A DNA stretch of 64,000 nucleotides. Origin: Pyxidicoccus parkwaysis. GTDB taxonomy: Bacteria; Myxococcota; Myxococcia; Myxococcales; Myxococcaceae. Both the position numbers and the translations under genes were made by a program. The stretch lies in NCBI RefSeq assembly GCF_017301735.1, contig NZ_CP071090.1, positions 12,817,001 through 12,881,000 on the forward strand. The letters are read 5' to 3'. This document shows positions 1-7,165 of the stretch, piece after piece. Numbering within the stretch: the first letter of the stretch is position 1; the number at the start of each line of letters is the position of its first letter. The notes beneath the pieces were generated by a model that worked only from the letters and a program-made list of their open reading frames with translations, did not search any database and had not been told where the DNA came from.

Positions 1-987
1 CTCGAAGAAGCGCCACGCCTCGCGCGTGGCATCCAGGTTCAGCGTGCCGTGGTTGAAGTTGGCCTGTCCGGGCCACGCGTGCTCGCCTCCCTGCACGGTG
101 CACAGCGAGGCGGTGGCGCTCCGGGGCGTGCAGTCCGTGTAGGCCATGCAGGTGCTGTCCTCCTTCTGGAACGTCCGCACCGGGGTGTCGCCACAGCCGT
201 TGCGCTTCGCCCAGCGGCGCACCGTCTCCTCGGCGCCGGGGTAGGCGTCGCCGTAGCGGCCCAGGTTGTTGCCGCCCGCGTAGTGGATGAGCGCATCGGC
301 GGTGCCATGGAAGTGCAGCACGGGCACGGGGCGTGACGGCGTGCAGGGCGTGACGTTCTCCGGGCCGGACACGGGAGCGACGGCGGCGAAGCGGCTGGCG
401 CGCTCACAGGCGAGCCGGTAGGTGAAGTAGCCGCCGTTGGAGAAGCCCATGGCGTAGGTGCGGTGCGTGTCCACGCACAGTCGCGTGTCGAGGTCCGCCA
501 GCAGCGCGTCCACGAAGCCCACGTCGTCCACCACGCCCCGGGCGGGGAAGCAGCACCCGCCGGCGTTCCAGCTCCGGGGCGAGTCCTGGGTTCCGGAGCC
601 GGTGATTTCCGAGGGACTGAGCGCGCGTGGGTAGATGGCGATGAAGCCCTTCGTGTCGGCCAGGGAGGACAGGCCCGTCAGCGTCTCCATCTTCACGTTG
701 TCGGAGCCGAAGCCGTGGAAGGCGAGCACTGCGGGCGTGGGCCGGGTGGCGTCGTAGCCGGGGGGCACGTGGACGCGGTAGGCGCGGGTGCGGCCGCCGT
801 GCTGCACCGTCCAGTCGTAGGTGCCGGGCCCCACCGTGAGGCCCGTGCAGGCGGTGCGCTCCGGGACGGTCGGCTCCCTGGCGCTGTCGACGGTGGGTGG
901 CGGGCTCGAATCCGCGCGGCGGGAGTCGCTGGCAGACGAGCACGCGACGGCCCCGGCGAGCAGGGCGAGGACGAGGGTGGGGCGCAT
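1..987 (-). CDS. PHB depolymerase/feruloyl esterase-like lipoprotein, 3' end outside window
   Basis: Predicted envelope esterase of the alpha/beta-hydrolase fold, closest in pattern to the LpqC/polyhydroxybutyrate depolymerase family. The product opens MRPTLVLALLAGAVACSS, a lipoprotein signal with lipobox VAC, so it should be exported and lipidated. AFHGFGSD lies in the usual oxyanion-hole position, GFSNGGY is the GxSxG nucleophile elbow, HFHGTADALIHY contains the likely catalytic Asp, and GEHAWPG the likely His. Paired cysteines (GGCCF, CERAS, CTPS) fit an exported protein. 329 codons lie in the window without a stop, so the C-terminus is missing. The ATG at 987 is the first in frame with a signal peptide. 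The substrate is not evident; PHB, feruloyl or acetyl-xylan esters are all possible. Confidence 0.85.
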   Translation of the reverse strand, partial: MRPTLVLALLAGAVACSSASDSRRADSSPPPTVDSAREPTVPERTACTGLTVGPGTYDWTVQHGGRTRAYRVHVPPGYDATRPTPAVLAFHGFGSDNVKMETLTGLSSLADTKGFIAIYPRALSPSEITGSGTQDSPRSWNAGGCCFPARGVVDDVGFVDALLADLDTRLCVDTHRTYAMGFSNGGYFTYRLACERASRFAAVAPVSGPENVTPCTPSRPVPVLHFHGTADALIHYAGGNNLGRYGDAYPGAEETVRRWAKRNGCGDTPVRTFQKEDSTCMAYTDCTPRSATASLCTVQGGEHAWPGQANFNHGTLNLDATREAWRFFE

Positions 988-1045
988 GGCGGGGAGGCTA
1001 CCGGGTCCGGCGCCATGCGGCTCGCAAGATGCACGGAAGATGCGG

Positions 1046-1212
1046 ACGAGACGACGGTGCGTCACTTCCCCGTCGAGCACTCCGCGGCGAGGGCGCAGCC
1101 GCGGAGGAGACGACGGTGCGTTACTTCCCCGTCGAGCACTCTGCGGCGAGGGCGCAGCCGCGGGGGAGACGACGGTGCGTCACTTCCCCGTCGAGCACTC
1201 CGCGGCGAGGGC
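1046..1212. repeat. 59-bp tandem repeat, about 2.8 copies, containing the kinase gene 3' end
   Basis: The string GACGACGGTGCG recurs at 1050, 1109 and 1168, a strict 59-bp period, and the sequence between is nearly identical. The copy nearest the kinase gene contains its last codons and stop. The two outer copies are duplicates of that coding end plus the adjacent spacer and lie outside the gene. Each unit carries two CCGCGG-like halves that could pair. Function unknown; it occupies the whole gap between two genes on the same strand. Confidence 0.85.
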
Positions 1213-3507
1213 CGAGGCGCGGTCGGGGAAGCGCTCGGCCAGCGCGCGCTTCACCTCGTCCACGGCTGCGGTGTTGCCGGTGTGGGCGTGGAGCTGGCAG
1301 CGGGCGGTGAGGGCGCGCGGGTCCTTCGGCGCGAGTCGGTCCGCCTCCTGGTACGCACGCTCGGCGCCGGAGGTGTCTCCCTGCCGGAAGAGGACGGCGC
1401 CCAGGTAGTAGTGCGCCACGGACAGCCGCGCGTCCTTGCGGATGGCGCGCTTGAGGAGGCTGGCGGCCTCGTCCACGCGCTGCTGGCGGAAGCGCACGAA
1501 GCCGAGCTCGGCGAGGCATGGCGCGTCGTCGTCATTCTCGCGCGTCCACGCGGTCAGCACCGTGGAGGCTTCATCCAGACGGCCGCTCTGCGAGAGGAGG
1601 CGGCCGTAGCGCGGCGTCACCTGGGCGGAGCGCGGCTTCAGCGCGTAGGCCTTCGCCAGCGCGGCCAGCGCCCCGGGCACGTCGCCCTGGCGCTCGCGCA
1701 GCTCCGTCAGCGCGAGCAGCGGACGCAGGTCCTTGGGGGCCAGTGCGGTGGCGTCGTCGATGGCGCGCTCGGCTCTCTTTCCCTGGCTCAGCTCCGTGGC
1801 GGCACGCGCCTGGAGCAGGGGCGCCTCCACGTCCTTCGGGAACCGGGCGGCGTAGGAATCCGCCAGCTCCATCGCCTTCGCGAAGGCGCCCGCCTCCATC
1901 AGCAGGGCACCGGCGCGGGCCAGGTCCGCCGCCGTCGCGCGCGCATCGGCGCCGATGCCGTCGAGCGCGGACACCTTCGCCGCGGGCGACGTCGCGGCCT
2001 CGGCCTTCGCCAGCCGCTCGGCGGGAGGAAGCGAGGGGCGCATGAAGTACCACGCCGCGCCACCACCGAGCGCGCCCAGCACCAGCACCGCCGCGAGGAG
2101 GGCGCCCAGCCGCGAGGACTTCTTGCCGGGCGCCGCGCCCGCCGTCACGTGCGAGTCGGACGCCGCGCGCGGCTTGCTGTCCGGCCGCGAGCTCGTGCCC
2201 GGGGCCACGACGGTGTTCGCACCCGGAGTTCCCGTGCGCGGGTGCTGTGCATCCTGCTCCTGTGTGGCCGGCCACGCGTCAGTCGCGCCCGGCTGCGACA
2301 TGGGCCGCGCGGAGGAAACCCCCGGCCCGTGCGTACCCGGCTGCGACAGCGGGCGGGCCGCGACGGTGCCAGTCCCCGCCAGCCCCGCCTGTGACACCGG
2401 CCGGCCCATGGCGCCGCCCAGCTCGGGCAGGCCCGGAGCGCTGGATGCGGCGGGCGCGCCCTGTCCGTAGCCATACAGCGGCAGATTCCCGGCCCGCACA
2501 TGCTCCGGAGGCGTGCTCCCGTGCGACGGGTCCGCCATCCGAGCGCGGCGCAGCGCCTGCCGCTTCGAGTCCGTATCCGGCGGGAAGAGGCTGTCCACGT
2601 ACGCGGCGAGCTGCTCGTGCGTGGCCACCTCCGCCGCGCCGCCGATGGCTTCCATCGCGTCGATGAACGACTCGAGGCTGTCGAAGCGCGCGGACGGGTC
2701 TCTCGCCAGCGCGGTGAGGCACACCAGCTCCAGCGCCGCCGGCACGGACGGGTCGAACGCGGTGGGCGGCTTCGGGCGCCCCTCCGCGATGCGCCCCAGC
2801 ACCTCCTCCGCCGTCAGGCCCGTGAAGGGGCGCCGGCCGCAGAGCTGCTCGTAGAGCATGACGCCACCGGCGAACAGGTCCGCGCGGTGGTCCACCTGCC
2901 GCCCGGCGATCATCTCCGGCGACATGTAGAAGAACTTCCCCTTCAGCACGCCCGGCTCCGTGCCGCTGCCGAGCGCATCCGCCTTGGCGATGCCGAAGTC
3001 GATGACCTTCACCGCGCCATTCACGCCCACGTGGATGTTGTCTGGCGTGAAGTCGCGGTGGACGATGCGCAGGGGCCGCCCCGCCTCGTCCACGGCGCGG
3101 TGCGCGGCGTCCAGGCCCCGGCACGCATCCACCAGCACGCGCAACGTGATTCCCAGCGGCACGCGCTGGCCGTGCTCCGCCGCCTCCTGCCGCAGCTCCG
3201 CGAAGGAGCGCCCTTCCAGGAGCTCCATGGCGATGAAGGGCTCCGTGCCCTCCATGCCCAGCTCCAGGATGGTGACGACGTTGGGGTGGCGCACCTGCGC
3301 GGTGATGCGCGCCTCGTTGAGGAACATCTGCACGACGCGCCGGTCCGAGGCCAGGTGCGGCATCAGCCGCTTCACCGCCACCGCCGGCCCTCGCGTCCCG
3401 TCCTCGTCGATGCGCCGCCCGAGATACACCTCCGCCATGCCGCCTGTCGCGATGCGCGCGGACAGTCGGTAGCGGCCCACCCAGTAGGGGTTCTGCTCCA
3501 GCTCCAA
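1180..3507 (-). CDS. Membrane-anchored Ser/Thr protein kinase with periplasmic TPR domain
   Basis: Hanks-type kinase, 775 aa. The N-terminal kinase domain has the glycine loop GGMAEVYLG, Lys46 (AVKRL), catalytic loop HRDFTPDN (His150-Asp152), DFG at 170-172 and YMSPEMI in the activation segment. The usual Lys of HRDLKPEN is Thr here, a variation common in myxobacterial kinases. A proline-rich linker with three related RPxSQxG motifs leads to one membrane span near residues 466-489 (LGALLAAVLVLGALGG). After it come several TPR-like helical repeats to the C-terminus, so the sensory part is probably outside the membrane. An in-frame TAG five codons upstream forces a start at the TTG at 3507 or later; no ATG lies before the kinase domain. 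The 3' end is copied in the adjoining tandem repeat. Confidence 0.93.
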   Translation of the reverse strand: MELEQNPYWVGRYRLSARIATGGMAEVYLGRRIDEDGTRGPAVAVKRLMPHLASDRRVVQMFLNEARITAQVRHPNVVTILELGMEGTEPFIAMELLEGRSFAELRQEAAEHGQRVPLGITLRVLVDACRGLDAAHRAVDEAGRPLRIVHRDFTPDNIHVGVNGAVKVIDFGIAKADALGSGTEPGVLKGKFFYMSPEMIAGRQVDHRADLFAGGVMLYEQLCGRRPFTGLTAEEVLGRIAEGRPKPPTAFDPSVPAALELVCLTALARDPSARFDSLESFIDAMEAIGGAAEVATHEQLAAYVDSLFPPDTDSKRQALRRARMADPSHGSTPPEHVRAGNLPLYGYGQGAPAASSAPGLPELGGAMGRPVSQAGLAGTGTVAARPLSQPGTHGPGVSSARPMSQPGATDAWPATQEQDAQHPRTGTPGANTVVAPGTSSRPDSKPRAASDSHVTAGAAPGKKSSRLGALLAAVLVLGALGGGAAWYFMRPSLPPAERLAKAEAATSPAAKVSALDGIGADARATAADLARAGALLMEAGAFAKAMELADSYAARFPKDVEAPLLQARAATELSQGKRAERAIDDATALAPKDLRPLLALTELRERQGDVPGALAALAKAYALKPRSAQVTPRYGRLLSQSGRLDEASTVLTAWTRENDDDAPCLAELGFVRFRQQRVDEAASLLKRAIRKDARLSVAHYYLGAVLFRQGDTSGAERAYQEADRLAPKDPRALTARCQLHAHTGNTAAVDEVKRALAERFPDRASALAAECSTGK

Positions 3508-3677
3508 GGTGTTGGCAGTCTATGTGTAGGAACCCACCCGCGTCCTGCTCCTGTCGCGCACCCCGGCTGCTCGCCCGCTCTTGACGACATTCCCGCAGTG
3601 GCACTCCCTGGAAACTTGCACTCTCCAGCAGTGAAGCCCACGCTTGAGGATTCAGTGCGTCAAACGGAGGCCCGGCC

Positions 3678-4136
3678 ATGACGGGGGCGGACCGGCTGCT
3701 GTGGCTCGTGCACGCGGCGTCCACGCTCTTCATGGTGGGCGTCATCACCGTCATCCAGGTCGTGCACTACCCCCTCTTCGCCCGGGTGGGCTCCGCGGGC
3801 TTCCCTCCCTACGCGGTGGAGCATGGCCGGCGAATCACCTGGGTGGTGGGGGGCCCCATGCTCGTCGAGCTGGCGACCGCCATCTGGCTCGTCTTCCGGC
3901 CCCTGCCGCCGGGAGTGCCCGCGTGGATGGCGTGGGCGGGACTGCTCGCCGTCCTCGCCCTCTGGGCCTCGACCTTCTTCCTCCAGGTGCCCCAGCACGA
4001 GGTGCTACGGGGCGGCTTCGACCCCGAGGCGCACCGGCGGCTCGTGTCCACCAATTGGCTTCGCACAGTGCTCTGGTCGTCACGTGGGGTGTGGGTGCTC
4101 TACCTGCTCGCTCGCGCAATGGAACGGGAGTGCTAA
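3678..4136 (+). CDS. Conserved four-helix integral membrane protein, function unknown
   Basis: 152 aa with about four membrane helices: residues 7-28 (WLVHAASTLFMVGVITVIQV), 50-70 (WVVGGPMLVELATAIWLVF), 80-105 (AWAGLLAVLALWASTFFL) and 128-147. Conserved-looking features are VVHYPLF after helix 1 and VPQHEVL after helix 3. This resembles small four-helix proteins of the DUF1772 kind without a confident assignment. The gene is divergent from the kinase and followed 64 bp later by the SsnA-like gene on the same strand. No catalytic motif is seen. Confidence 0.7.
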   Translation: MTGADRLLWLVHAASTLFMVGVITVIQVVHYPLFARVGSAGFPPYAVEHGRRITWVVGGPMLVELATAIWLVFRPLPPGVPAWMAWAGLLAVLALWASTFFLQVPQHEVLRGGFDPEAHRRLVSTNWLRTVLWSSRGVWVLYLLARAMEREC

Positions 4137-4200
4137 CCTTCGTCCTGTTTTCGGCCCACGGGAGGAGGGCCCCTGACACGCACGCGCTGCGTCCGGAGGG

Positions 4201-5490
4201 ATGTTGGGCACCGTCCTCAAGGGTGGTTACGTCGTAGAGCTGGAGCCCGCGCTGGTGGAGCGCGTGGACCTGCGAATCGAAGGAGAGCGCATCGTCGCTC
4301 GCGGGCCGGACCTGACGCCCGCTCAGGATGACGAAGTGGTGGCCCTCTCCGGCAAGCTCGTCTTCCCGGGCCTCGTCAGCGCGCACCACCGCCTGCACGC
4401 GGTGCTCGGCCGTGGCATGCCGCACCCCTCGGTGGAGACGTACCAGGACAGCCTGGAGAAGGTGCTCTGGCCCTACGAGAGCGCGTTGGATTTGGACGCG
4501 GTGCAGGTGGCCGGCTGCGCGGGCGGGCTGGAGGCCCTCCAGTGCGGCACCACCACCGTCTGTGACTTGCACTCCTCGCCCAAGGCGGTGTCGGGCTCGC
4601 TGGTGCGGCTGGCGCGCGGGCTCCATGAAGTGGGCGTGCGCGGCGTGCTGTCCTATGCCGTCTCGGACCGGCTGGGCGCGGTGGGCCGCGAGGAGGGCCT
4701 GGAGGAGACGGTCTCCTTCGCGAAGAAGGCGAAGGGCCGCTTCCGCGGGCAGGTGGGCGCGGGGCCCTGCTTCACACTGGGGCCGGACGGCCTGCAGGGC
4801 CTCGCCGAGGCGCTGAAGACGCTGGGCAATGCCGGGCTGCACATGCCGCTCGCCGAGGACCCGCTGGACGAGCGCCTCTCCACGGAGCGCCATGGCGCCT
4901 CGCCCGTGGCACGGCTGCTGGAGGCGGGCCTGTTGTCGCCCAGGAGCCAGCTCGCGCACGTGGGGCACCTGGAGTGGGCGGACCTGGCGCAGGTGATTGC
5001 CACCGGCGCGTGGATTGTCCACACGCCGCGCTCCAATCAGGGGCTGGAGGTGGGCTACGCGCCCGCGCTGAAGTTCGGCCACCGAGCCACGCTGGGCGTG
5101 GACGCCGTGTCCGCGGACCTCTTCGCGGAGGCGCAAGCGGCGTACCTGCGCTCGCGCGAGGCGGGGCAGCCCATCGACGTGCTGCGCTACCTCGCCAACG
5201 GCCACCGGCTGGTGTCGCAGCTCTTCGAGTCGCCCGTGGGCCCCATGCGCGAGGGTGCGCTGGCGGACCTGCTCATCCTCGACTACCTGCCCGCCACGCC
5301 GCTCACCGCGGAGAACCTGGCGTGGCACGTGGTGTTCGGCCTGGGCAGCCGCCACGTGGAGGCCGTCATGGTGGACGGCGTCTGGCGCATGTGGGCGCGC
5401 CGTCCGCTGTCGGTGAATCCCACGGTGGTGGCGGAGCAGGCCCGCGAGGCTGCCGCCGCGGTGTGGGCACGTCTCGCGGAAGCGAAGTAG
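4201..5490 (+). CDS. SsnA-like amidohydrolase homologue with degraded metal site
   Basis: 429 aa and matching the SsnA family (amidohydrolase superfamily) over its whole length: VFPGLVSAHHRLHAVLGRGM, GTTTVCDLHSSP, VHTPRSNQGLEVGY, LGVDAVSADLFAEA and the C-terminal VFGLGSRHVEAVMVDGV all align with E. coli SsnA as I recall it. The metal site is eroded: the HxH motif reads His62-His63-Arg64, the His of GLHIHAAED is Pro216, and the GAHAPFT His is Gly188. The later AHxxHL His and the VDAVSAD Asp remain. It is therefore probably not a normal metallohydrolase. GGAGGG directly abuts the ATG at 4201, so TTG at 4204 is an alternative start. It lies 11 bp before a selenoprotein gene, which suggests cotranscription. 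SsnA elsewhere travels with selenium-dependent enzymes, but its role is unknown. Confidence 0.75.
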   Translation: MLGTVLKGGYVVELEPALVERVDLRIEGERIVARGPDLTPAQDDEVVALSGKLVFPGLVSAHHRLHAVLGRGMPHPSVETYQDSLEKVLWPYESALDLDAVQVAGCAGGLEALQCGTTTVCDLHSSPKAVSGSLVRLARGLHEVGVRGVLSYAVSDRLGAVGREEGLEETVSFAKKAKGRFRGQVGAGPCFTLGPDGLQGLAEALKTLGNAGLHMPLAEDPLDERLSTERHGASPVARLLEAGLLSPRSQLAHVGHLEWADLAQVIATGAWIVHTPRSNQGLEVGYAPALKFGHRATLGVDAVSADLFAEAQAAYLRSREAGQPIDVLRYLANGHRLVSQLFESPVGPMREGALADLLILDYLPATPLTAENLAWHVVFGLGSRHVEAVMVDGVWRMWARRPLSVNPTVVAEQAREAAAAVWARLAEAK

Positions 5491-5501
5491 TATTCCGCGC
5501 C

Positions 5502-6038
5502 ATGCTCATTCCCGTACTCGTCGCGGGCCTCTTCAGTGGGGCCATTCCGCAGGCGGGTGACACGGCGCCGGACTTCACGGTGAAGGACACGGCCGGCAAC
5601 GTGTACACCCTGTCGGAGATGGTGAAGCAGGGGCCCGTCATCCTGGCCTTCTTCCCCAAGGCCTTCACAGGTGGTTGAACCCGCGAGCTCTCGGCGTACC
5701 GGGACAGGTACTCGGACATCGAGAAGCTCCACGGCCAGGTCCTGGCCGTCAGCATGGATGACGCAGAGACGCTCGCGCGCTTCAAGGCCGAGCTGAAAGC
5801 ACCGTTCCCCTTCATTCCGGACCCGAAGGGAGAAGTGGTCTCCGCGTATGACGTGAAGATGCCGCTGCTCTCCGTTCCCAAGCGCTACACCTTCGTCATT
5901 GGCGAGGGACGGAAGATATTGAAGGTGGAGATAGGCAGCGACGCCATCGACCCGAATGGGGCGATTGTGTCGTGTCCCCTGCGCAAGCCCGGCTCGGCGG
6001 CGCCGGACGCGGGGACGCCGGACGCGGGCGCGAAGTAG
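5502..6038 (+). CDS. Selenocysteine-containing peroxiredoxin, exported (UGA at 5676 read as Sec)
   Basis: Thiol/selenol peroxidase of the AhpC-TSA/Prx fold, 178 aa if the in-frame TGA at 5676-5678 is decoded as selenocysteine (residue 59). The residues around it are FFPKAFTGG-U-TREL, exactly where peroxiredoxins have their peroxidatic Cys (FYPKAFTPGCTKE type). The same frame then continues through typical Prx sequence (VLAVSMDD, FIPDPKGEVVSAYDVK, VPKRYTFVIGEGRKI) to a TAG at 6036. A bacterial SECIS-like hairpin follows the UGA. The hydrophobic start MLIPVLVAGLFSGAIPQAG suggests export. There is no Cys five residues after Sec; a C-terminal IVSCPLR Cys might resolve it. The start ATG has no obvious Shine-Dalgarno sequence. 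Read literally the gene would be a 58-residue truncation, which I consider wrong. Confidence 0.9.
5696..5711 (+). promoter_or_regulatory. Putative bacterial SECIS hairpin of the exported selenoperoxiredoxin
   Basis: GTACC (5696-5700) pairs with GGTAC (5707-5711) around the loop GGGACA. The loop starts with G and lies 22 nt after the UGA, inside the 16-37 nt window known for bacterial SECIS elements that bind SelB. Pairing can extend outward through mismatches to CGG/CGG-side bases. Confidence 0.75.
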
Positions 6039-6043
6039 GCGGA

Positions 6044-6074
6044 GGGCCTCACCTCTCGGAAGAGAGGGAGGCCC
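6044..6074. terminator. Bidirectional hairpin between convergent genes
   Basis: GGGCCTC pairs with GAGGCCC, and inside it CCTCTC pairs with GAGAGG around a GGAA tetraloop, with one bulged A. It sits between the selenoprotein stop and the end of the ABC permease and overlaps the permease stop by a few bases. There is no T tract, so it may act with Rho or as an end-stabilising stem. Confidence 0.6.
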
Positions 6075-6969
6075 GCCACCCGCGCAGCACCCAGAGCTGC
6101 GCGGCCACCATGGCCGCGGTGACGAGGAACATCACCCACGTCATCGCGGACGCGTACCCGATGCGCAGGTACTCGAAGCCGTTCTCGTAGATGTAGAGCG
6201 GCAGGAAGGTGGTCGCGTAGCGCGGGCCGCCCTGGGTGATGACCAGCGCGGGGACGAACGTGGTCTGCAGGCTGGCCACCACGTCGCGCGCGGCGAGCAG
6301 CGCCAGCGTGGGCGCCATCAGCGGCAGCGTCACCTTGCGGAAGGCGGTGAGCGCGCTGCCTCCCTCCAGCTCGCACAACTCGTACAGCTCCTCCGGCAGC
6401 TCGCGCCGCGCGGCCAGGAGCACGACGAAGACCTCTCCGAGCTGGAACACGGTGAGCAGCACCAGCGTCCCGCGCGCGCCCCACGGCGTGAAGAGCCACG
6501 TGCCGCTCGTCACGCCCGCGGCCTTCAGCGCCAGCGCCAGCGGGCCGTACAGCGGGTTGAGCAGCCACAGCCACAGCAGCGCATATGCGATGTCCGGCAC
6601 CACCGTGGGCAGGAAGACGGCGGCGCGCGCCAGCCACCCGCCCCGGCGCAGCAGTAGGGCCAGCCCCAGCGCCACGGTGAGCCGCAGCGGCACCGCCATG
6701 CCCGCGAAGAGCAGCGAGTTGCCCAGCGCCGTCCAGAAGAGCGGGTCGTTCCACAGCCGGACGAAGTGCGCCACGCCCACGAAGCGCGGGGCGCTCAGCG
6801 CGTCGTACTCGGTGAAGGCGAAGCCCAGCGCGAGCAGCGCGGGCAGCCCCACCAGCAGCGCCGCCGCCGCGAGGAACGGCGCCGCCAGCCAGAGCATGGC
6901 CTCCCGGCCGCGTGGGGCGCGTCCCCTCACGGCGCTGCGGCGTCCAGCCGCGTTCCCGAGTCGGGCCAT
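6049..6969 (-). CDS. ABC sugar importer permease, MalF/UgpA type
   Basis: 306 aa inner-membrane permease with about six helices, beginning WLAAPFLAAAALLVGLPALLALGFAFTEYD. The cytoplasmic EAA loop reads YELCELEGGSALTAFRKVTLPLMAP, which docks the ATPase. It is the last gene of a minus-strand operon (MalG-like permease, binding protein, this gene). Start choice is uncertain: ATG 6969 gives an Arg-rich cytoplasmic tail but falls in a local 72-bp repeat, while ATG 6897 has GGGAGG only 2 nt away. No ATPase gene is nearby, so a shared UgpC/MsmX-like ATPase encoded elsewhere is likely. The sugar cannot be read from sequence. Confidence 0.85.
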   Translation of the reverse strand: MARLGNAAGRRSAVRGRAPRGREAMLWLAAPFLAAAALLVGLPALLALGFAFTEYDALSAPRFVGVAHFVRLWNDPLFWTALGNSLLFAGMAVPLRLTVALGLALLLRRGGWLARAAVFLPTVVPDIAYALLWLWLLNPLYGPLALALKAAGVTSGTWLFTPWGARGTLVLLTVFQLGEVFVVLLAARRELPEELYELCELEGGSALTAFRKVTLPLMAPTLALLAARDVVASLQTTFVPALVITQGGPRYATTFLPLYIYENGFEYLRIGYASAMTWVMFLVTAAMVAAQLWVLRGWRASLSSER

Positions 6970-7165
6970 GGCATGCCTGCGATGCGGGGCACGTTGCTCA
7001 TGGTGCCCCCGCCGTCCGGCCGTGACTCCGCGTCGAGCCCTGGCTTGGCTGCCATGCGGAGCGCGTCGCTCATGGCGCCCCGGCATCCGGCCGAGGCGCT
7101 GAGTCGGGCCGTGGCTTGCCTGCCATGCGGAGCACATCTGTCGCTCATGGCACTCCAGCGTCCCG
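6927..7165 (-). repeat. Three-copy 72/75-bp tandem repeat at an operon junction
   Basis: Starting with the ATG at 7148, which overlaps the TGA of the binding-protein gene (ATGA), the minus strand repeats a unit beginning GCCATGAGC at 7148, 7073 and 7001 (75, then 72 bp). Read as protein from 7148 it gives three related blocks of 25, 24 and 24 residues (MSDRCAPHGRQ..., MSDALRMAAKP..., MSNVPRIAGMP...) and stops at 6927. The last codons of the binding-protein gene (DSAPRRDAG) look like the tail of another unit. Whether the 73-residue frame is translated is unknown. Confidence 0.7.

Noticed and set aside
1046..1212. CRISPR array
   Set aside because: The repeat units are contiguous with no variable spacers. 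No array of any kind was seen in the window.
3597..3620. TGGCAC...TTGCA as a sigma54 promoter before the small membrane protein
   Set aside because: The spacing between the GG and GC elements is about 6 bp too long.
5676..5678. Nonsense mutation in a peroxiredoxin gene
   Set aside because: The TGA is exactly at the catalytic Cys, the downstream frame is clean, and a SECIS-like hairpin follows. A second gene shows the same arrangement.
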